Positions 1 through 8,625 of a stretch of DNA of 17,112 bases are shown here, in pieces (position 1 is the stretch's first letter; the number at the start of each line of letters is the position of its first letter). A model generated the notes under the pieces. The model did no database searches and was not told the origin of the DNA. It worked only from the letters and a program-made list of their open reading frames with translations. Position numbers and translations under genes: made by a program. This stretch comes from an uncultured Gardnerella sp. (lineage in GTDB: Bacteria; Actinomycetota; Actinomycetes; Actinomycetales; Bifidobacteriaceae), in the NCBI GenBank assembly GCA_947292085.1, contig CAMYPN010000023.1, forward strand, positions 1 through 17,112, in the 5' to 3' direction.

Positions 1-339
1 TTATTATCTGGATTATTTTGTATTAACTCCAGCTTCAGGCGCACCGACGCGCCGAGAACCATAAGTGGCTATCAGCCCAGTCGATAACGGAACTTACACA
101 CTAGTGTTATTCCCTCGCCAAAGCAACCTCTTTAGTATACGAGAGTGCGACGACTAAATTAAAACCTAAAAATAAATAGCAAAATAGAAATTTCAAAATA
201 AAAAATCAGTATATTAAAGCACAAATATGACACAGAAGATGAATTGTTAAGCAGGAACGATTATCATAGATAACAAAAGAAATAACGTGCAGATACTGTA
301 CACAAACAACAAGCCTTTCGGCACAATGAAGGAGCAGAC
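1..339. other. Leader region left of the acyl-CoA ligase; no secure gene
   Basis: No convincing complete gene lies here. Two plus-strand frames are open from the window edge, stopping at 62-64 and 85-87. Either could be the tail of a gene that starts outside the window, but neither of these tails of fewer than 30 residues is recognisable. From about 155 the DNA becomes very A-rich, as expected for a promoter/leader region, but I find no pair of well-spaced -35 and -10 hexamers. The only clear signal is the AAGGAG at 329-334 that serves the gene starting at 340. Confidence 0.4.
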
Positions 340-2376
340 GTGTCCGTAATTAACAGACTTCAACAGCAAGCATTCAACATTGCTAGAAAAGCGTTGAGTA
401 TCGGAAGTAATTTTGCTCATCCAGTCAGCGACGACCAAGCAGGGGAACCAGATTATTCAAGCCCGAATCCAACGCAGGATTCTAATGTAAATCCACTGCT
501 TCCACACGTTGTTGAATGGGGCACAACTCCAACTACAACTCTATTAGATCCAGAAACTGGACTTCTTACTACCAGCACTCCAGGAAGCGCACAAATAGAC
601 GAGGGTACAAGTATTTACGATTTGTACGCAGATCGTGCAGCAAGAATGGGTGACGAACCACTTTACACTTACAGAAGTGCAGACAAATGGGTAACAAAAA
701 CTGCAAACGAGTTCCTTGAAGACGTTCGCGCAGCAGCAAAAGGCTTTATGCACTACGGCTTAAATAAAGGCGACGGCGTAGCGTTTATGTGCAAAACCTC
801 ATACGAATGGGATGTTATTGATGCTGCTGTTATGGCTTGCGGAGGCGTATTAGCTACAATTTACGATACTGACTCAGCTGGGCAGATTCGCAATATTGTA
901 AATAACTCTGATGCGCGATTCTTAATTGTAGAAACAACAGAAATGCGAGATAAGGCGGATGGCGCTATTGAAGACTGCCCAACTTTGGAACGCATTATGT
1001 GCATCGAAACCGGCGGATTAGATGAACTTCAAGCTTTCGGATACTCAATTAGTGATGAAGAGCTTAATAATCGAATCGATTCGGTAAAGAAAACAGATTT
1101 GTGCTCTATCGTTTACACTTCTGGATCTACTGCTGCTCCTAAAGGTGTAGAAATGACACATGAGCATTACTGCACTACCGCTCTTAATCTGCCGAAATAT
1201 ATGCCAGACTTACTATCTGATCCTGATGGTTCCGTACTGCTTTTCCTTCCTCAAGCTCACTCTTTCGCACGCGCAATTAACTATATTGTTGTAGCAAGCA
1301 CCTTGCGAATTTATATAGCTCAAGGAATTTCTACTTTGATTTCTGATTTACAAGTAGCAAAACCTACTGTGATGATTGTAGTTCCTCGAGTTCTTGAGAA
1401 AGTTTATAATGCTGCTTCCCAAAAAGCTGGACATGGCGCTAAGGGCTTAGCTTTCCAAGGTGCTGTTGTTACAGCTCAACAGTATATGAAAGAAGTAAGC
1501 AAGTACGGCGAAGCTAAGATACTTACTAAGACTCGTCGCGCAGCATACGATCCTATTGTGTATCGTCCTTTGCGACAGGCTCTCGGCGGACGCGCTCGCT
1601 GGGTTGTAGCTGGAGGCGCTCCTCTTGACCCTGAGCTTCTATCGTTCTTCCGTGGAGCTGGAGTACCTGTTTTTGAAGGCTATGGACTTACCGAAACTAC
1701 AGCACCTTGTGCATTTACTCCTCTTGGAGTACCGTTCCGCGAAGGTTCAGTTGGTATTGCTTTCCCAGCTTTCTCTTTGCGAATTGCTGCAGATGGAGAA
1801 GTTCAGGTTAACGGCCCATGCGTGTTCAAGAAATATCACAAGAATGAGGAAGCTACCGAGACATCGTTTACAAAAGATGGATGGTATGCAACAGGCGATC
1901 TTGGCCGCATTGACAATAATGGTTTCCTTTATATTACTGGACGTAAAAAGGATTTGATTATTACAGCAGGCGGCAAGAACGTTGCTCCAAGTCCTATTGA
2001 GGAAATTATTAAACGTTGCGAAATCGTTTCTCAAGCTTTAGTTCTTGGAGATAAGCGTCCGTTTATTTCTGCTCTTATTACTTTAGACGAGGAGACTTTG
2101 CGCAATTGGCTTAAAGTTAAGGGTCTCGATGCTTCTATGAGCTTGGAAGAAGCTACTAATAACGCTGTAGTGCGTGCAGAAGTTCAGAAGTTTGTAGATC
2201 TTGCTAACGAGGGTGTTTCTCGAGCTGAGTCTGTAAGAAAGTTCATTATTCTTCCTGAAGAGTTTACGCAAGAAAATGGCTTAATGACGGCATCTATGAA
2301 GATTATTCGCCCACGTGTTATTAAGAAGTATTCTGCATTGCTAAACACGCAGATGTATACAATTCGTAAGAAGTAA
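340..2376 (+). CDS. Long-chain fatty acid--CoA ligase (AMP-binding)
   Basis: This enzyme activates fatty acids with ATP and CoA through an acyl-adenylate, for lipid synthesis or for uptake of exogenous fatty acids. The 678-residue protein shows the adenylate-forming motifs in order: the phosphate loop YTSGSTAAPKG (259-269), GYGLTE (447-452), TGDLG (518-522) and the hinge GRKKD (534-538). Near the C-terminus, K654 in MTASMKIIRP is in the position of the usual catalytic lysine. The length and the C-terminal NGLMTASMK pattern fit the long-chain (FadD/FAA-like) branch. About 80 residues precede the conserved core. The start is GTG, with AAGGAG at 329-334 and a 5-base spacer. The gene is monocistronic, followed by a strong terminator, and converges on the era operon. 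The exact chain-length preference cannot be read from sequence. Confidence 0.93.
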   Translation: MSVINRLQQQAFNIARKALSIGSNFAHPVSDDQAGEPDYSSPNPTQDSNVNPLLPHVVEWGTTPTTTLLDPETGLLTTSTPGSAQIDEGTSIYDLYADRAARMGDEPLYTYRSADKWVTKTANEFLEDVRAAAKGFMHYGLNKGDGVAFMCKTSYEWDVIDAAVMACGGVLATIYDTDSAGQIRNIVNNSDARFLIVETTEMRDKADGAIEDCPTLERIMCIETGGLDELQAFGYSISDEELNNRIDSVKKTDLCSIVYTSGSTAAPKGVEMTHEHYCTTALNLPKYMPDLLSDPDGSVLLFLPQAHSFARAINYIVVASTLRIYIAQGISTLISDLQVAKPTVMIVVPRVLEKVYNAASQKAGHGAKGLAFQGAVVTAQQYMKEVSKYGEAKILTKTRRAAYDPIVYRPLRQALGGRARWVVAGGAPLDPELLSFFRGAGVPVFEGYGLTETTAPCAFTPLGVPFREGSVGIAFPAFSLRIAADGEVQVNGPCVFKKYHKNEEATETSFTKDGWYATGDLGRIDNNGFLYITGRKKDLIITAGGKNVAPSPIEEIIKRCEIVSQALVLGDKRPFISALITLDEETLRNWLKVKGLDASMSLEEATNNAVVRAEVQKFVDLANEGVSRAESVRKFIILPEEFTQENGLMTASMKIIRPRVIKKYSALLNTQMYTIRKK

Positions 2377-2413
2377 TACTAACTATATAGAACTAAATAA
2401 AACTAATATAGAT

Positions 2414-2458
2414 AACCGCGGCTTGACTTTGTGATTCACTAGTCTGCCGCGGTTTTTT
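2414..2458 (+). terminator. Rho-independent terminator of the acyl-CoA ligase gene
   Basis: A perfect 9-bp inverted repeat (AACCGCGGC at 2414-2422, GCCGCGGTT at 2446-2454) encloses a 23-base loop and is followed by T residues to 2458. It lies 38 bases past the stop codon. The T run is on the plus strand only, so it should not stop transcripts arriving from era. Confidence 0.85.
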
Positions 2459-2503
2459 ATATCTACCCCACACTCCCGCGTTTTACCTCGACCCCATGCT
2501 CAT

Positions 2504-2657
2504 GCGTTATATTTGTCTCACCTCTGAGACAAATCTAACGAAAATCAGCCAAAAAGCGTTACAAATGTCTCATCAATGATGCAAATCTAACGAAATTAGG
2601 TCAAAAAGCGTTACAAATGCCTCACCTCTGAGACATATATAACAAATCCGAGGCAAA
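2504..2657. repeat. Three tandem 52-bp palindromic units, possible tandem terminators of the era operon
   Basis: Units begin with GCGTTA at 2504, 2556 and 2608, a strict 52-bp period for the first two; the third decays toward its end. Each unit contains a dyad. In unit 1, ATTTGTCTCA and TGAGACAAAT flank a 4-base centre, extended by TTA/TAA on the flanks. Units 2 and 3 keep the dyad with several mismatches, some compensated. Read on the minus strand, the hairpins of units 3 and 2 are each followed within a few bases by TTTTT, as in intrinsic terminators for the operon ending at 2724. The rest of the 2377-2723 gap holds the plus-strand terminator and nothing else I can identify. A mobile palindromic element or a protein-binding array are alternatives. 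Confidence 0.75.
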
Positions 2658-2723
2658 GCATAAATACGCTGCACAACAATATTCGCCCGCACGAATCCTA
2701 GTTGCAATCTAACAGCGAATAGT

Positions 2724-3839
2724 CTAGAACCCCAAACGCTCAAGCTTCTTAGGGTCGCTCTGCCATCCTTTTGCAACCTTCACATGCAATTCAAGCACAG
2801 CTTTTGTACCAGTAATGCGATTTACAGCCGTGCGCAAACGCTTCTTTACGCGCACTAAATGCTCCGCACGATGACCAATAATAATCGGCTTTTGCGAATC
2901 TCGCTCAACATAAACAGACACAAGCACATGCGCTTTGTTGTCGTCGTATTGAGTATCCTCACCGCCGCCCGGATACACAATATCGTCAACTACAACAGCT
3001 AAAGAATGAGGCAACTCGTCGTCCAATTCTTCCAAAAACGCGCCGCGAATAAGCTCCGAAATCATGCTTTCGGGGCTTTCCTCGCTAAGCTGATCCGCAG
3101 GATACATTTGCGGACCTTCAGGCAAGTTTTGAATCAAAACATTCTTAACTTCGTCAACATTGTCGCGTTCCAACGCACTAACCGGCACAATATCCGTAAA
3201 ATCAGCAAACTGCTGTATTTGAAGCAAATGCTCAACTAATTCACTACGGCTAAGCGTATCGATTTTCGTAACAATACCAATAAGCGGAACTTTCCAAGTC
3301 CAATTGCCCTTCTCGTCTTTTTTAGCAAAATCGGCGCGAAGACGGCTTAGTATTCGCCTATCTCCAGGTCCTATCTCCTGGTCTGCTGGAAGCAAGAATG
3401 CAATCGCGTCAACGTCTGAAAGCGACTCGTCAACAATATCGTTCAAACGCTGGCCAAGAAGCGTACGAGGACGGTGAATACCAGGCGTATCAACCAAAAC
3501 CATTTGCGCATTATCGGTAGTAACAATTCCGCGAATAGCCTTACGCGTAGTTTCCGGGCGAGAAGACGCAATAGCAATCTGCGTGCCAATAAGAGCATTC
3601 ATAAGCGTTGATTTACCAACGTTCGGCCTACCAACTACAGCTACAAATCCGGAACGGTATCCGTGAAAATCAGGAGTATCAAGTTTAACTCGAGTCGAAG
3701 AATCCAAACCTTCAAAAGCATCGTCTTCAAAAGTATCGTCTTCACTAATATTATTTTCAGAATCTTCCAACTCGTTAGGCATATTATTATCCATATCTGT
3801 AGTGTTATCCGTGATATTATCTGTAGTTTTATCGTTCAT
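2724..3839 (-). CDS. era: GTPase Era
   Basis: Era is an essential GTPase that binds the 3' end of 16S rRNA during assembly of the 30S subunit. The 371-residue protein has the P-loop GRPNVGKS (70-77), a TT switch I element (97-98), DTPG (117-120), TKID (191-194) and SAL (221-223). A C-terminal KH domain contains IIIGHRAEHL (319-328). The first 55 or so residues, before the conserved FHGYRSGFVAVVG, form an acidic extension rich in Asp, Glu, Asn and Thr, so the protein is longer than the usual 290-310 residues. It is the last gene of the rsmE-to-era operon, 94 bases after the CNNM gene, in the order usual for Actinobacteria. No Shine-Dalgarno sequence precedes ATG 3839 or the in-frame ATGs at residues 16 and 20, so the exact start is uncertain. 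Confidence 0.95.
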   Translation of the reverse strand: MNDKTTDNITDNTTDMDNNMPNELEDSENNISEDDTFEDDAFEGLDSSTRVKLDTPDFHGYRSGFVAVVGRPNVGKSTLMNALIGTQIAIASSRPETTRKAIRGIVTTDNAQMVLVDTPGIHRPRTLLGQRLNDIVDESLSDVDAIAFLLPADQEIGPGDRRILSRLRADFAKKDEKGNWTWKVPLIGIVTKIDTLSRSELVEHLLQIQQFADFTDIVPVSALERDNVDEVKNVLIQNLPEGPQMYPADQLSEESPESMISELIRGAFLEELDDELPHSLAVVVDDIVYPGGGEDTQYDDNKAHVLVSVYVERDSQKPIIIGHRAEHLVRVKKRLRTAVNRITGTKAVLELHVKVAKGWQSDPKKLERLGF

Positions 3840-3889
3840 AACTGTAGTTTTATTACCAATCTGTAGTAAATTTTCACATCAATACTTAA

Positions 3890-3906
3890 GCGTTTACAAC
3901 AAACGC
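3890..3906 (-). other. Small hairpin between the CNNM gene and era
   Basis: GCGTTT (3890-3895) and AAACGC (3901-3906) form a perfect 6-bp stem with a 5-base loop in the intercistronic gap. No T run follows on the minus strand, so it is more likely a processing or stability element than a terminator, or it may be chance. Confidence 0.3.
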
Positions 3907-3933
3907 AGCATTCAAGTAGCTCTTCTACTAAGT

Positions 3934-5370
3934 CTACTTCTCGCTACTGATTGCAGAAGTCTCAGCAGATTTTTCTTTCAAACCCTTAACTTCTTCGTCT
4001 CTTTCAACGAGAATTGTTGAGACTTTCTTGCGTCTTCCAGCAGAATCAACAGCAGTAAGTTTAAGTCCTCTAGTAACCGCACTAGATCCTACTATTGGCA
4101 CATTTCCTAATAGCTTAGTTAATAAGCCGAAAACGGTATCAACATCGTCCTCGTCAATATGAACTTCAAAAATATTTTCCAACTCTGCAATAGGAGTTCG
4201 AGCTGGCATCTTCCACACGCCATCACTTACCTCTTCAGGATCTGCATGTTGAGTTCGATCATGCTCATCTTCCAACTCGCCTACAATCTGCTCAATAGCA
4301 TCCTCAATCGTAACCAAACCTGCAATGCCACCATATTCGTCAACAACTACAGCCACATGCTGACGGATTCGCTGCATTTCGTGGAATAGATCATCTACGG
4401 GCTTAGACTCAGGAACCAACATTGGATCTCGAATAATAGTAGAAACTGCTCTGCTGGAAGCTGCAGGATTAAATACTGTAGCACGAACAGCATCTTTAAG
4501 ATAAGCTACGCCTTTAAGATCATCAACAGAATCTCCTATTACAGGTACTCGAGAAAATCCTGAGCGAGAACACAATTTCAGGAAGTTTTCCAGCGTTTCG
4601 TCACTTTTTACGCAAATCATATCGGTTCGAGGAACCATTATTTCTCGCGTCAAAGTATCTGAAAGCGTAAGCACATTACGCATCATTTCCGAAACTTCAG
4701 GATCAAAATCGTTCGCTTCAACCAAACGATCAATACTAGCTTTTGCTTGATCTAACTGAATATCTTCCAAAGCTTCATCGTCTGAAGGTTCAGTACGCTT
4801 ACGCTTCGTTGAATCATCCAAACTGCTTCCTATGCGCGCAAACGGACAAATTCTTATTGCAAAAACTACTATTCTAGAAAGTCTCATAAGTTTTGCAACA
4901 GGCTGCGCTGCACCTACGGAACGTGGACGCACGCATACGGATATAACTGCTACGAGTACAGAAACTAAAAGTCCAACAAGTAAAGTTAACCACAATGGTG
5001 ATTCAAGAGTTGCAGCAATAGCAGCAACAGCAACACCATCAAGGACATTGCACACTATTCTTACGAAAGCGCACGCACCGTAAGTTACGTAACGATCTGA
5101 TATTAATTTTTTTACTCTGTGAATTCTTGCGATTTTTCGCATTCTAACAATTGCGCTACTTTCAGCCTCGTTAGTTTGCGCTTCAATCATTAAATTATTA
5201 AGACTAGCTCTAGTAACTCTAGGTATTGCACCTTCAGCAGCTGCCATTGCTAGCGAAAGCCACACTAGTAGAACAGCAATCACAGCAAGAAAAGCTAATC
5301 CAACCCATACATGAGCAGATAATGTTGGAAAATTTAATCCAATTGCCGCACTCATAGTATTCATATTCAC
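3934..5370 (-). CDS. CNNM/CorC-type membrane protein (hemolysin family, DUF21-CBS)
   Basis: This is a membrane protein of the HlyC/CorC (CNNM) family, whose members are linked to magnesium or cobalt export. Of 478 residues, the N-terminal part holds hydrophobic segments at about 21-45, 97-121 and 126-148 (DUF21 region). A CBS pair follows: the first starts after MVPRTDM (245-251), the second includes VAVVVDEYGG. The C-terminal CorC_HlyC domain lies at roughly 385-465. The start is GTG at 5370, with AAGG 10 bases upstream; an ATG two codons later (5364) is an alternative. It follows ybeY by 110 bases containing a 13-bp tandem repeat and precedes era, the normal order in this cluster. Transport activity is known for relatives only; the old hemolysin name is not evidence of lysis. 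Confidence 0.9.
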   Translation of the reverse strand: MNMNTMSAAIGLNFPTLSAHVWVGLAFLAVIAVLLVWLSLAMAAAEGAIPRVTRASLNNLMIEAQTNEAESSAIVRMRKIARIHRVKKLISDRYVTYGACAFVRIVCNVLDGVAVAAIAATLESPLWLTLLVGLLVSVLVAVISVCVRPRSVGAAQPVAKLMRLSRIVVFAIRICPFARIGSSLDDSTKRKRTEPSDDEALEDIQLDQAKASIDRLVEANDFDPEVSEMMRNVLTLSDTLTREIMVPRTDMICVKSDETLENFLKLCSRSGFSRVPVIGDSVDDLKGVAYLKDAVRATVFNPAASSRAVSTIIRDPMLVPESKPVDDLFHEMQRIRQHVAVVVDEYGGIAGLVTIEDAIEQIVGELEDEHDRTQHADPEEVSDGVWKMPARTPIAELENIFEVHIDEDDVDTVFGLLTKLLGNVPIVGSSAVTRGLKLTAVDSAGRRKKVSTILVERDEEVKGLKEKSAETSAISSEK

Positions 5371-5400
5371 CGTAATTTTGCCTTCTTCAGTGTTGCCTTT

Positions 5401-5465
5401 ACTTAAAATTTCTACTTAAGATTTTTACTTAAGATTTTTACTTAAGATTTTTACTTAAGATTTTT
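5401..5465. repeat. 13-bp tandem repeat in the leader of the CNNM gene
   Basis: Five head-to-tail copies of ACTTAAGATTTTT (plus-strand reading): copies at 5414, 5427, 5440 and 5453 are identical, and the copy at 5401 has two changes. A truncated sixth begins at 5466. The array ends 31 bases upstream of the GTG start at 5370 and lies after the ybeY stop, so it is transcribed but not translated. Perfect copies suggest recent slippage. Confidence 0.92.
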
Positions 5466-5480
5466 ACTTCCAGTATTTAC

Positions 5481-6047
5481 TTACTTGTTTTTGCCAGTTG
5501 ATTTATCTGACTTATACGATTCATCCTTATGCTCAGCATCGTATCTTTCAAGCTCGTTAACAGCATCTTGCGGAAGAGTTGCGTCACACAATTCGCCAGA
5601 TCTTGCAGCAAAGAAAGTGAGCAACAACTGTCTTTGCAAACCAAACATTTGCTTTTCCTCATCTTGAGAAGTGTGATCATATCCAAGCAAATGCAATATG
5701 CCATGAATAGTGAGCAGCATCATTTCTTCAATAGTGCTGTGCCCAGCTGCGAGCGCCTGCTGTTCAGCAACCCACGGGCAAATTACTAAATCACCAAGCA
5801 TTCCTTCTGAAACTTTTTCATCACTTCCAGGACTAAGTTCGTCCATTGGAAAACTCATTACGTCTGTTGGACCTTCCAAATTCATCCAGCGCTCATGCAA
5901 GCAGGCTATAGGCTCTGGATCTACGAAAGTTATAGACAAATCAGATTGAGTACTGACCTTCATCTGTTGCATAACCCACATGCTTAAATCTGAGAAGATT
6001 TTAGGGTCTATGTTCCAAACGGTTTCGTTCATGACTTCAACGCTCAT
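5481..6047 (-). CDS. ybeY: Endoribonuclease YbeY (16S rRNA 3'-end maturation)
   Basis: YbeY is a zinc-dependent single-strand RNase that works in 16S rRNA 3' processing and ribosome quality control. The 188-residue protein has the signature [11 protein letters not shown] (115-125), whose three histidines bind the metal. Upstream it has the conserved region around [10 protein letters not shown] (61-70) and GDLVIC (85-90). About 30 charged residues follow the core, so it is somewhat longer than the usual 150-170. The ATG lies two bases after the phoH stop, and GAGGA in the end of phoH is about 13 bases upstream, suggesting translational coupling. ATG 6032 (residue 6) is an alternative. YbeY and the downstream Era act on the same end of 16S rRNA. 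Confidence 0.94.
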   Translation of the reverse strand: MSVEVMNETVWNIDPKIFSDLSMWVMQQMKVSTQSDLSITFVDPEPIACLHERWMNLEGPTDVMSFPMDELSPGSDEKVSEGMLGDLVICPWVAEQQALAAGHSTIEEMMLLTIHGILHLLGYDHTSQDEEKQMFGLQRQLLLTFFAARSGELCDATLPQDAVNELERYDAEHKDESYKSDKSTGKNK

Positions 6048-6049
6048 GA

Positions 6050-7273
6050 TTATTCATTATTCCTCTCGTAAGAAGTTTCTTCATTAGCGCTTTCTTTAGA
6101 AATATTTTGAGCGAGAAAAGTATTTTCTGCTTTTGCTTGCTTTTTTCTCTCAATTTTTTTGCTTTCAATCAAAGCATCGTAACGCTCATATGCTTCTACA
6201 ATTCTTCCAACCAAAGCGTGACGAACAACATCTTGAGCTTGCAAATGCACGAAAGCAATATCTTTTACATCGCCAAGAATTTTTTCGATAGAAACTAAAC
6301 CGGAACGAGGCACAGCTAAATCAACCTGCGTACTGTCTCCTGTAATAACCATCGTTGTGTTAAAACCGAGTCGAGTAAGAAACATTTTTAACTGTTGAAC
6401 TGTAGCATTCTGAGCTTCATCTAAAATCACAAAAGCATCATTTAGCGTTCTGCCTCGCATGTATGCAAGTGGAGCAACTTCAACAACGTTTTCATCTAAA
6501 TATCTTTTAAGCTGAGACGATCCTAACATGTCAGAAAGTGCATCATACAGTGGGCGCAAATACGGATCTACTTTATCGTTTAAAGTTCCTGGCAAGAATC
6601 CTAAGTTTTCTCCTGCCTCTACAGCAGGACGAGTGAGCACTATTCTACGAACTCTTCCATCTTCCAATGCTCTTACTGCTTTTGCCACTGCTAAATATGT
6701 TTTTCCAGTGCCTGCAGGCCCTATTGCGAAAGTCACTACATGAGAGTCGATTTCGTGAACGTACTCGGTTTGACCAGCTGTTTTTGGCTTTACTGGCATG
6801 CCTCCAGCAAAAGTAATAACACCTTTACTCATGCGCGCTTTGCGATTAAGTACTTTTCTATTAGTTTCTTCGTCTGAAGCTAGCACGTCTTTACTTGCGT
6901 AAGAAAATTCATTACTTTCACTATATGCAAACGAACTGTCGAAAATTCCACCGCCGTGACCTATACTTGCGGCTCTAACGTTGTGTTCAGAATTGTGAAG
7001 CACATCTCGCTCAATCATTCTTTTCACTTCGTAAGCGTCCATAGGTTTATCATATGCAGCATCAACCATACGACGTATTGCATGCTCGGCTTTTGCAGCA
7101 TCTTCCTCGATTTTTGCTGAACGTGACACTATTTTTACGCTTTTACCGCGAACAGTTATGTCTACTTCTGGAAAAGCATGTTCTACTTCTCTCAAACCAG
7201 CGTCTGCAGCACCAAGTACAGCAACTGAGCTTAGTTCATCAGGAATTTGAACAATTCGCGTTGTACTTGTCAC
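6050..7273 (-). CDS. PhoH family ATPase
   Basis: This is a cytoplasmic PhoH-like P-loop ATPase, a family tied to RNA metabolism and nearly always next to ybeY. It has 407 residues. Walker A is GPAGTGKT (185-192), Walker B is FVILDEAQN (281-289), and a sensor-like TGDSTQVD is at 311-318. The N-terminal 100 residues are the usual PhoH N-terminal domain. A Ser/Tyr/Asn/Asp-rich stretch at about 107-140 and a charged tail after 365 look like lineage-specific additions. The GTG start is three bases after the HIT gene stop, with AGAAGG 12 bases upstream inside that gene, so the two are likely coupled. The precise molecular role of bacterial PhoH is not settled. Confidence 0.93.
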   Translation of the reverse strand: MTSTTRIVQIPDELSSVAVLGAADAGLREVEHAFPEVDITVRGKSVKIVSRSAKIEEDAAKAEHAIRRMVDAAYDKPMDAYEVKRMIERDVLHNSEHNVRAASIGHGGGIFDSSFAYSESNEFSYASKDVLASDEETNRKVLNRKARMSKGVITFAGGMPVKPKTAGQTEYVHEIDSHVVTFAIGPAGTGKTYLAVAKAVRALEDGRVRRIVLTRPAVEAGENLGFLPGTLNDKVDPYLRPLYDALSDMLGSSQLKRYLDENVVEVAPLAYMRGRTLNDAFVILDEAQNATVQQLKMFLTRLGFNTTMVITGDSTQVDLAVPRSGLVSIEKILGDVKDIAFVHLQAQDVVRHALVGRIVEAYERYDALIESKKIERKKQAKAENTFLAQNISKESANEETSYERNNE

Positions 7274-7276
7274 GAT

Positions 7277-7639
7277 TTACAAACTACCTTCTACGAGTTT
7301 TTCACCAGTAAGAACATGCGCATGAACGTGGAAAACGGTTTGACCTGCTCCTAAACCGGTATTAAAAACTAGGCGATAATCTCCGTTAAAAGCATCGTCA
7401 GCAATATGCTGCGCAACTTGAGTAATATGAGCCAAAGTTTCAGGAGCTTTACTAGCAAGTTCTGCAACGTTCTTATAGTGATTTCTTGGAACGATAAGAA
7501 CATGCACTTTAGCTTGAGGATTAATATCATTAAACGCAACTACAGTATCGTCTTCATACACGCGGCTGCTTGGGATTTCGCCCGCGATAATCTTACAAAA
7601 AATGCAATCAGCTTCCGTATGGTATGTTGTATTACTCAT
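7277..7639 (-). CDS. HIT domain protein (histidine triad nucleotide-binding hydrolase)
   Basis: This is a small cytoplasmic HIT hydrolase of the Hint branch, which cleaves nucleoside phosphoramidates and acyl-adenylates. The full 120-residue protein has the triad HVHAHVL (104-110) and the N-terminal CIFC pair (12-15) typical of the zinc-binding subtype. It also has the conserved FNDINPQAKVHVLIVP segment. The ATG is preceded by a strong AAGGGGAG. It lies 90 bases after rsmE and 3 bases before phoH, so it is an internal operon gene. Its physiological substrate is unknown. Confidence 0.95.
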   Translation of the reverse strand: MSNTTYHTEADCIFCKIIAGEIPSSRVYEDDTVVAFNDINPQAKVHVLIVPRNHYKNVAELASKAPETLAHITQVAQHIADDAFNGDYRLVFNTGLGAGQTVFHVHAHVLTGEKLVEGSL

Positions 7640-7729
7640 TTTCTCCCCTTATAACACGGTTCATACTTAAATGCTCTTCGTTTAACACAAATCGCACTTC
7701 CTGTACTATTTTACACAAAACTGCGTCTT

Positions 7730-8527
7730 TTATTCGTAACGTCCTAACGCTCTAGAAAGTAGTGAAATAGCTACAGGACCTGCTGTTGAGGCTCGTAAAA
7801 TATTACTTCCAAGTACACAACTGTGCGCACCAGCGTCTAAGAACATAGAAACTTCATCCTCGCTTATGCCTCCTTCAGGGCCAACTAAAACGTACACTGT
7901 ACGCTCTTTGCCGTCATCGAGACAACGCTCAGTAAGTGCATTTACTGATTCTTCAATACTATTCCAAGTGTCTGTAGCATCTTGATGAAGAACTACAACA
8001 AGATTCCCATAAACGCATGCTCTTCTGCATATAGCAACAATTTGCTTACTAGACATACAATCTTGTAGCTCTGGCACAAAAGCTCGTCGAGACTGTTCCG
8101 TAGCAGCCTGTAAAACTTGCTTCCAACGTTTATCTGTACGACCTGCTTTCCACTTTGCTATTGACCTGTCTGCACACCATGGGATTACTTCGTCAACACC
8201 GATTTGCGTAGCCATGTCTATAGCTTGCTCGTCGTGACCTGTTTTTGCTAAAGCTTGTACTAAAGCAATTCTAGTTTTTGTGCGAGCTTGTCGAGTAAAA
8301 GCATCTACTTTTACTAAACCATTTTCTGTATCTGTTACAGTTGCATGAATACGCAAACCATTTCCGTCTGAAAGCTGTAAAGTGTCGCCTTCTTGCAATC
8401 TCATCGCGCCAATAGCGTGACGCTTAACATGAGGTGGAAGAGTTAAAGTCCAACCCTCTTCAATCCCTTCAGCAAGCACTGGAGCATTATCACAGTCAGT
8501 ATTCAGTAGGAATAAAGCATCAGTCAT
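7730..8527 (-). CDS. rsmE: 16S rRNA (uracil-1498-N3)-methyltransferase RsmE
   Basis: RsmE methylates U1498 in helix 44 of 16S rRNA using S-adenosylmethionine. The C-terminal SPOUT knot motifs are clear: VYVLVGPEGGISEDE, then LGSNILRASTAGPVAISLLSR. The N-terminal PUA-like part has LPPHVKRHAIGAMRLQEGD. The frame is open back to a TTG at 8593 (287 residues), but that start has no ribosome-binding site. ATG 8527 gives 265 residues, close to the family norm, and begins MTDALFLLN. A plausible promoter (8565-8593) lies inside the longer version, again favouring 8527. The AGG upstream is weak and 14 bases away. It is the first gene of the operon ending with era and is divergent from the iron-sulfur gene. 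Confidence 0.92.
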   Translation of the reverse strand: MTDALFLLNTDCDNAPVLAEGIEEGWTLTLPPHVKRHAIGAMRLQEGDTLQLSDGNGLRIHATVTDTENGLVKVDAFTRQARTKTRIALVQALAKTGHDEQAIDMATQIGVDEVIPWCADRSIAKWKAGRTDKRWKQVLQAATEQSRRAFVPELQDCMSSKQIVAICRRACVYGNLVVVLHQDATDTWNSIEESVNALTERCLDDGKERTVYVLVGPEGGISEDEVSMFLDAGAHSCVLGSNILRASTAGPVAISLLSRALGRYE

Positions 8528-8564
8528 AGTATTTAGACTAACCTGAGGAGCCGCCAATAAGCTT

Positions 8565-8593
8565 ATTAGCTCTCTGTGCAACTCTTGTGGCAA
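8565..8593 (-). promoter_or_regulatory. Candidate promoter of the rsmE-to-era operon
   Basis: On the minus strand, TTGCCA (8588-8593, 5 of 6 matches to TTGACA) is separated by 17 bases from GCTAAT (8565-8570, 4 of 6 to TATAAT). Transcription would start near 8558, giving a leader of about 30 bases to ATG 8527. This is a motif match only. Confidence 0.4.
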
Positions 8594-8610
8594 ACTATAA
8601 AAGTGTATAC

Positions 8611-8617
8611 GGAAGGA
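8611..8617 (+). promoter_or_regulatory. Ribosome-binding site fixing the iron-sulfur gene start
   Basis: GGAAGGA lies 8 bases before ATG 8626. The in-frame TTG at 8587 has no such site, and the ATG at 8621 is out of frame. This places the start at 8626. Confidence 0.75.
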
Positions 8618-8625
8618 ATAATGGT

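Noticed and set aside
2..87. Plus-strand open tails at the left edge (stops at 62-64 and 85-87)
   Set aside because: Fewer than 30 residues each, two competing frames, and no recognisable family; not supportable as a named partial gene.
98..107. Perfect palindrome ACACTAGTGT
   Set aside because: Too short, isolated, and with no loop or nearby gene context to suggest a function.
2504..2657. A CRISPR array
   Set aside because: The repeated part covers the whole 52-bp unit including the would-be spacers, units are internally palindromic, and no cas genes are present.
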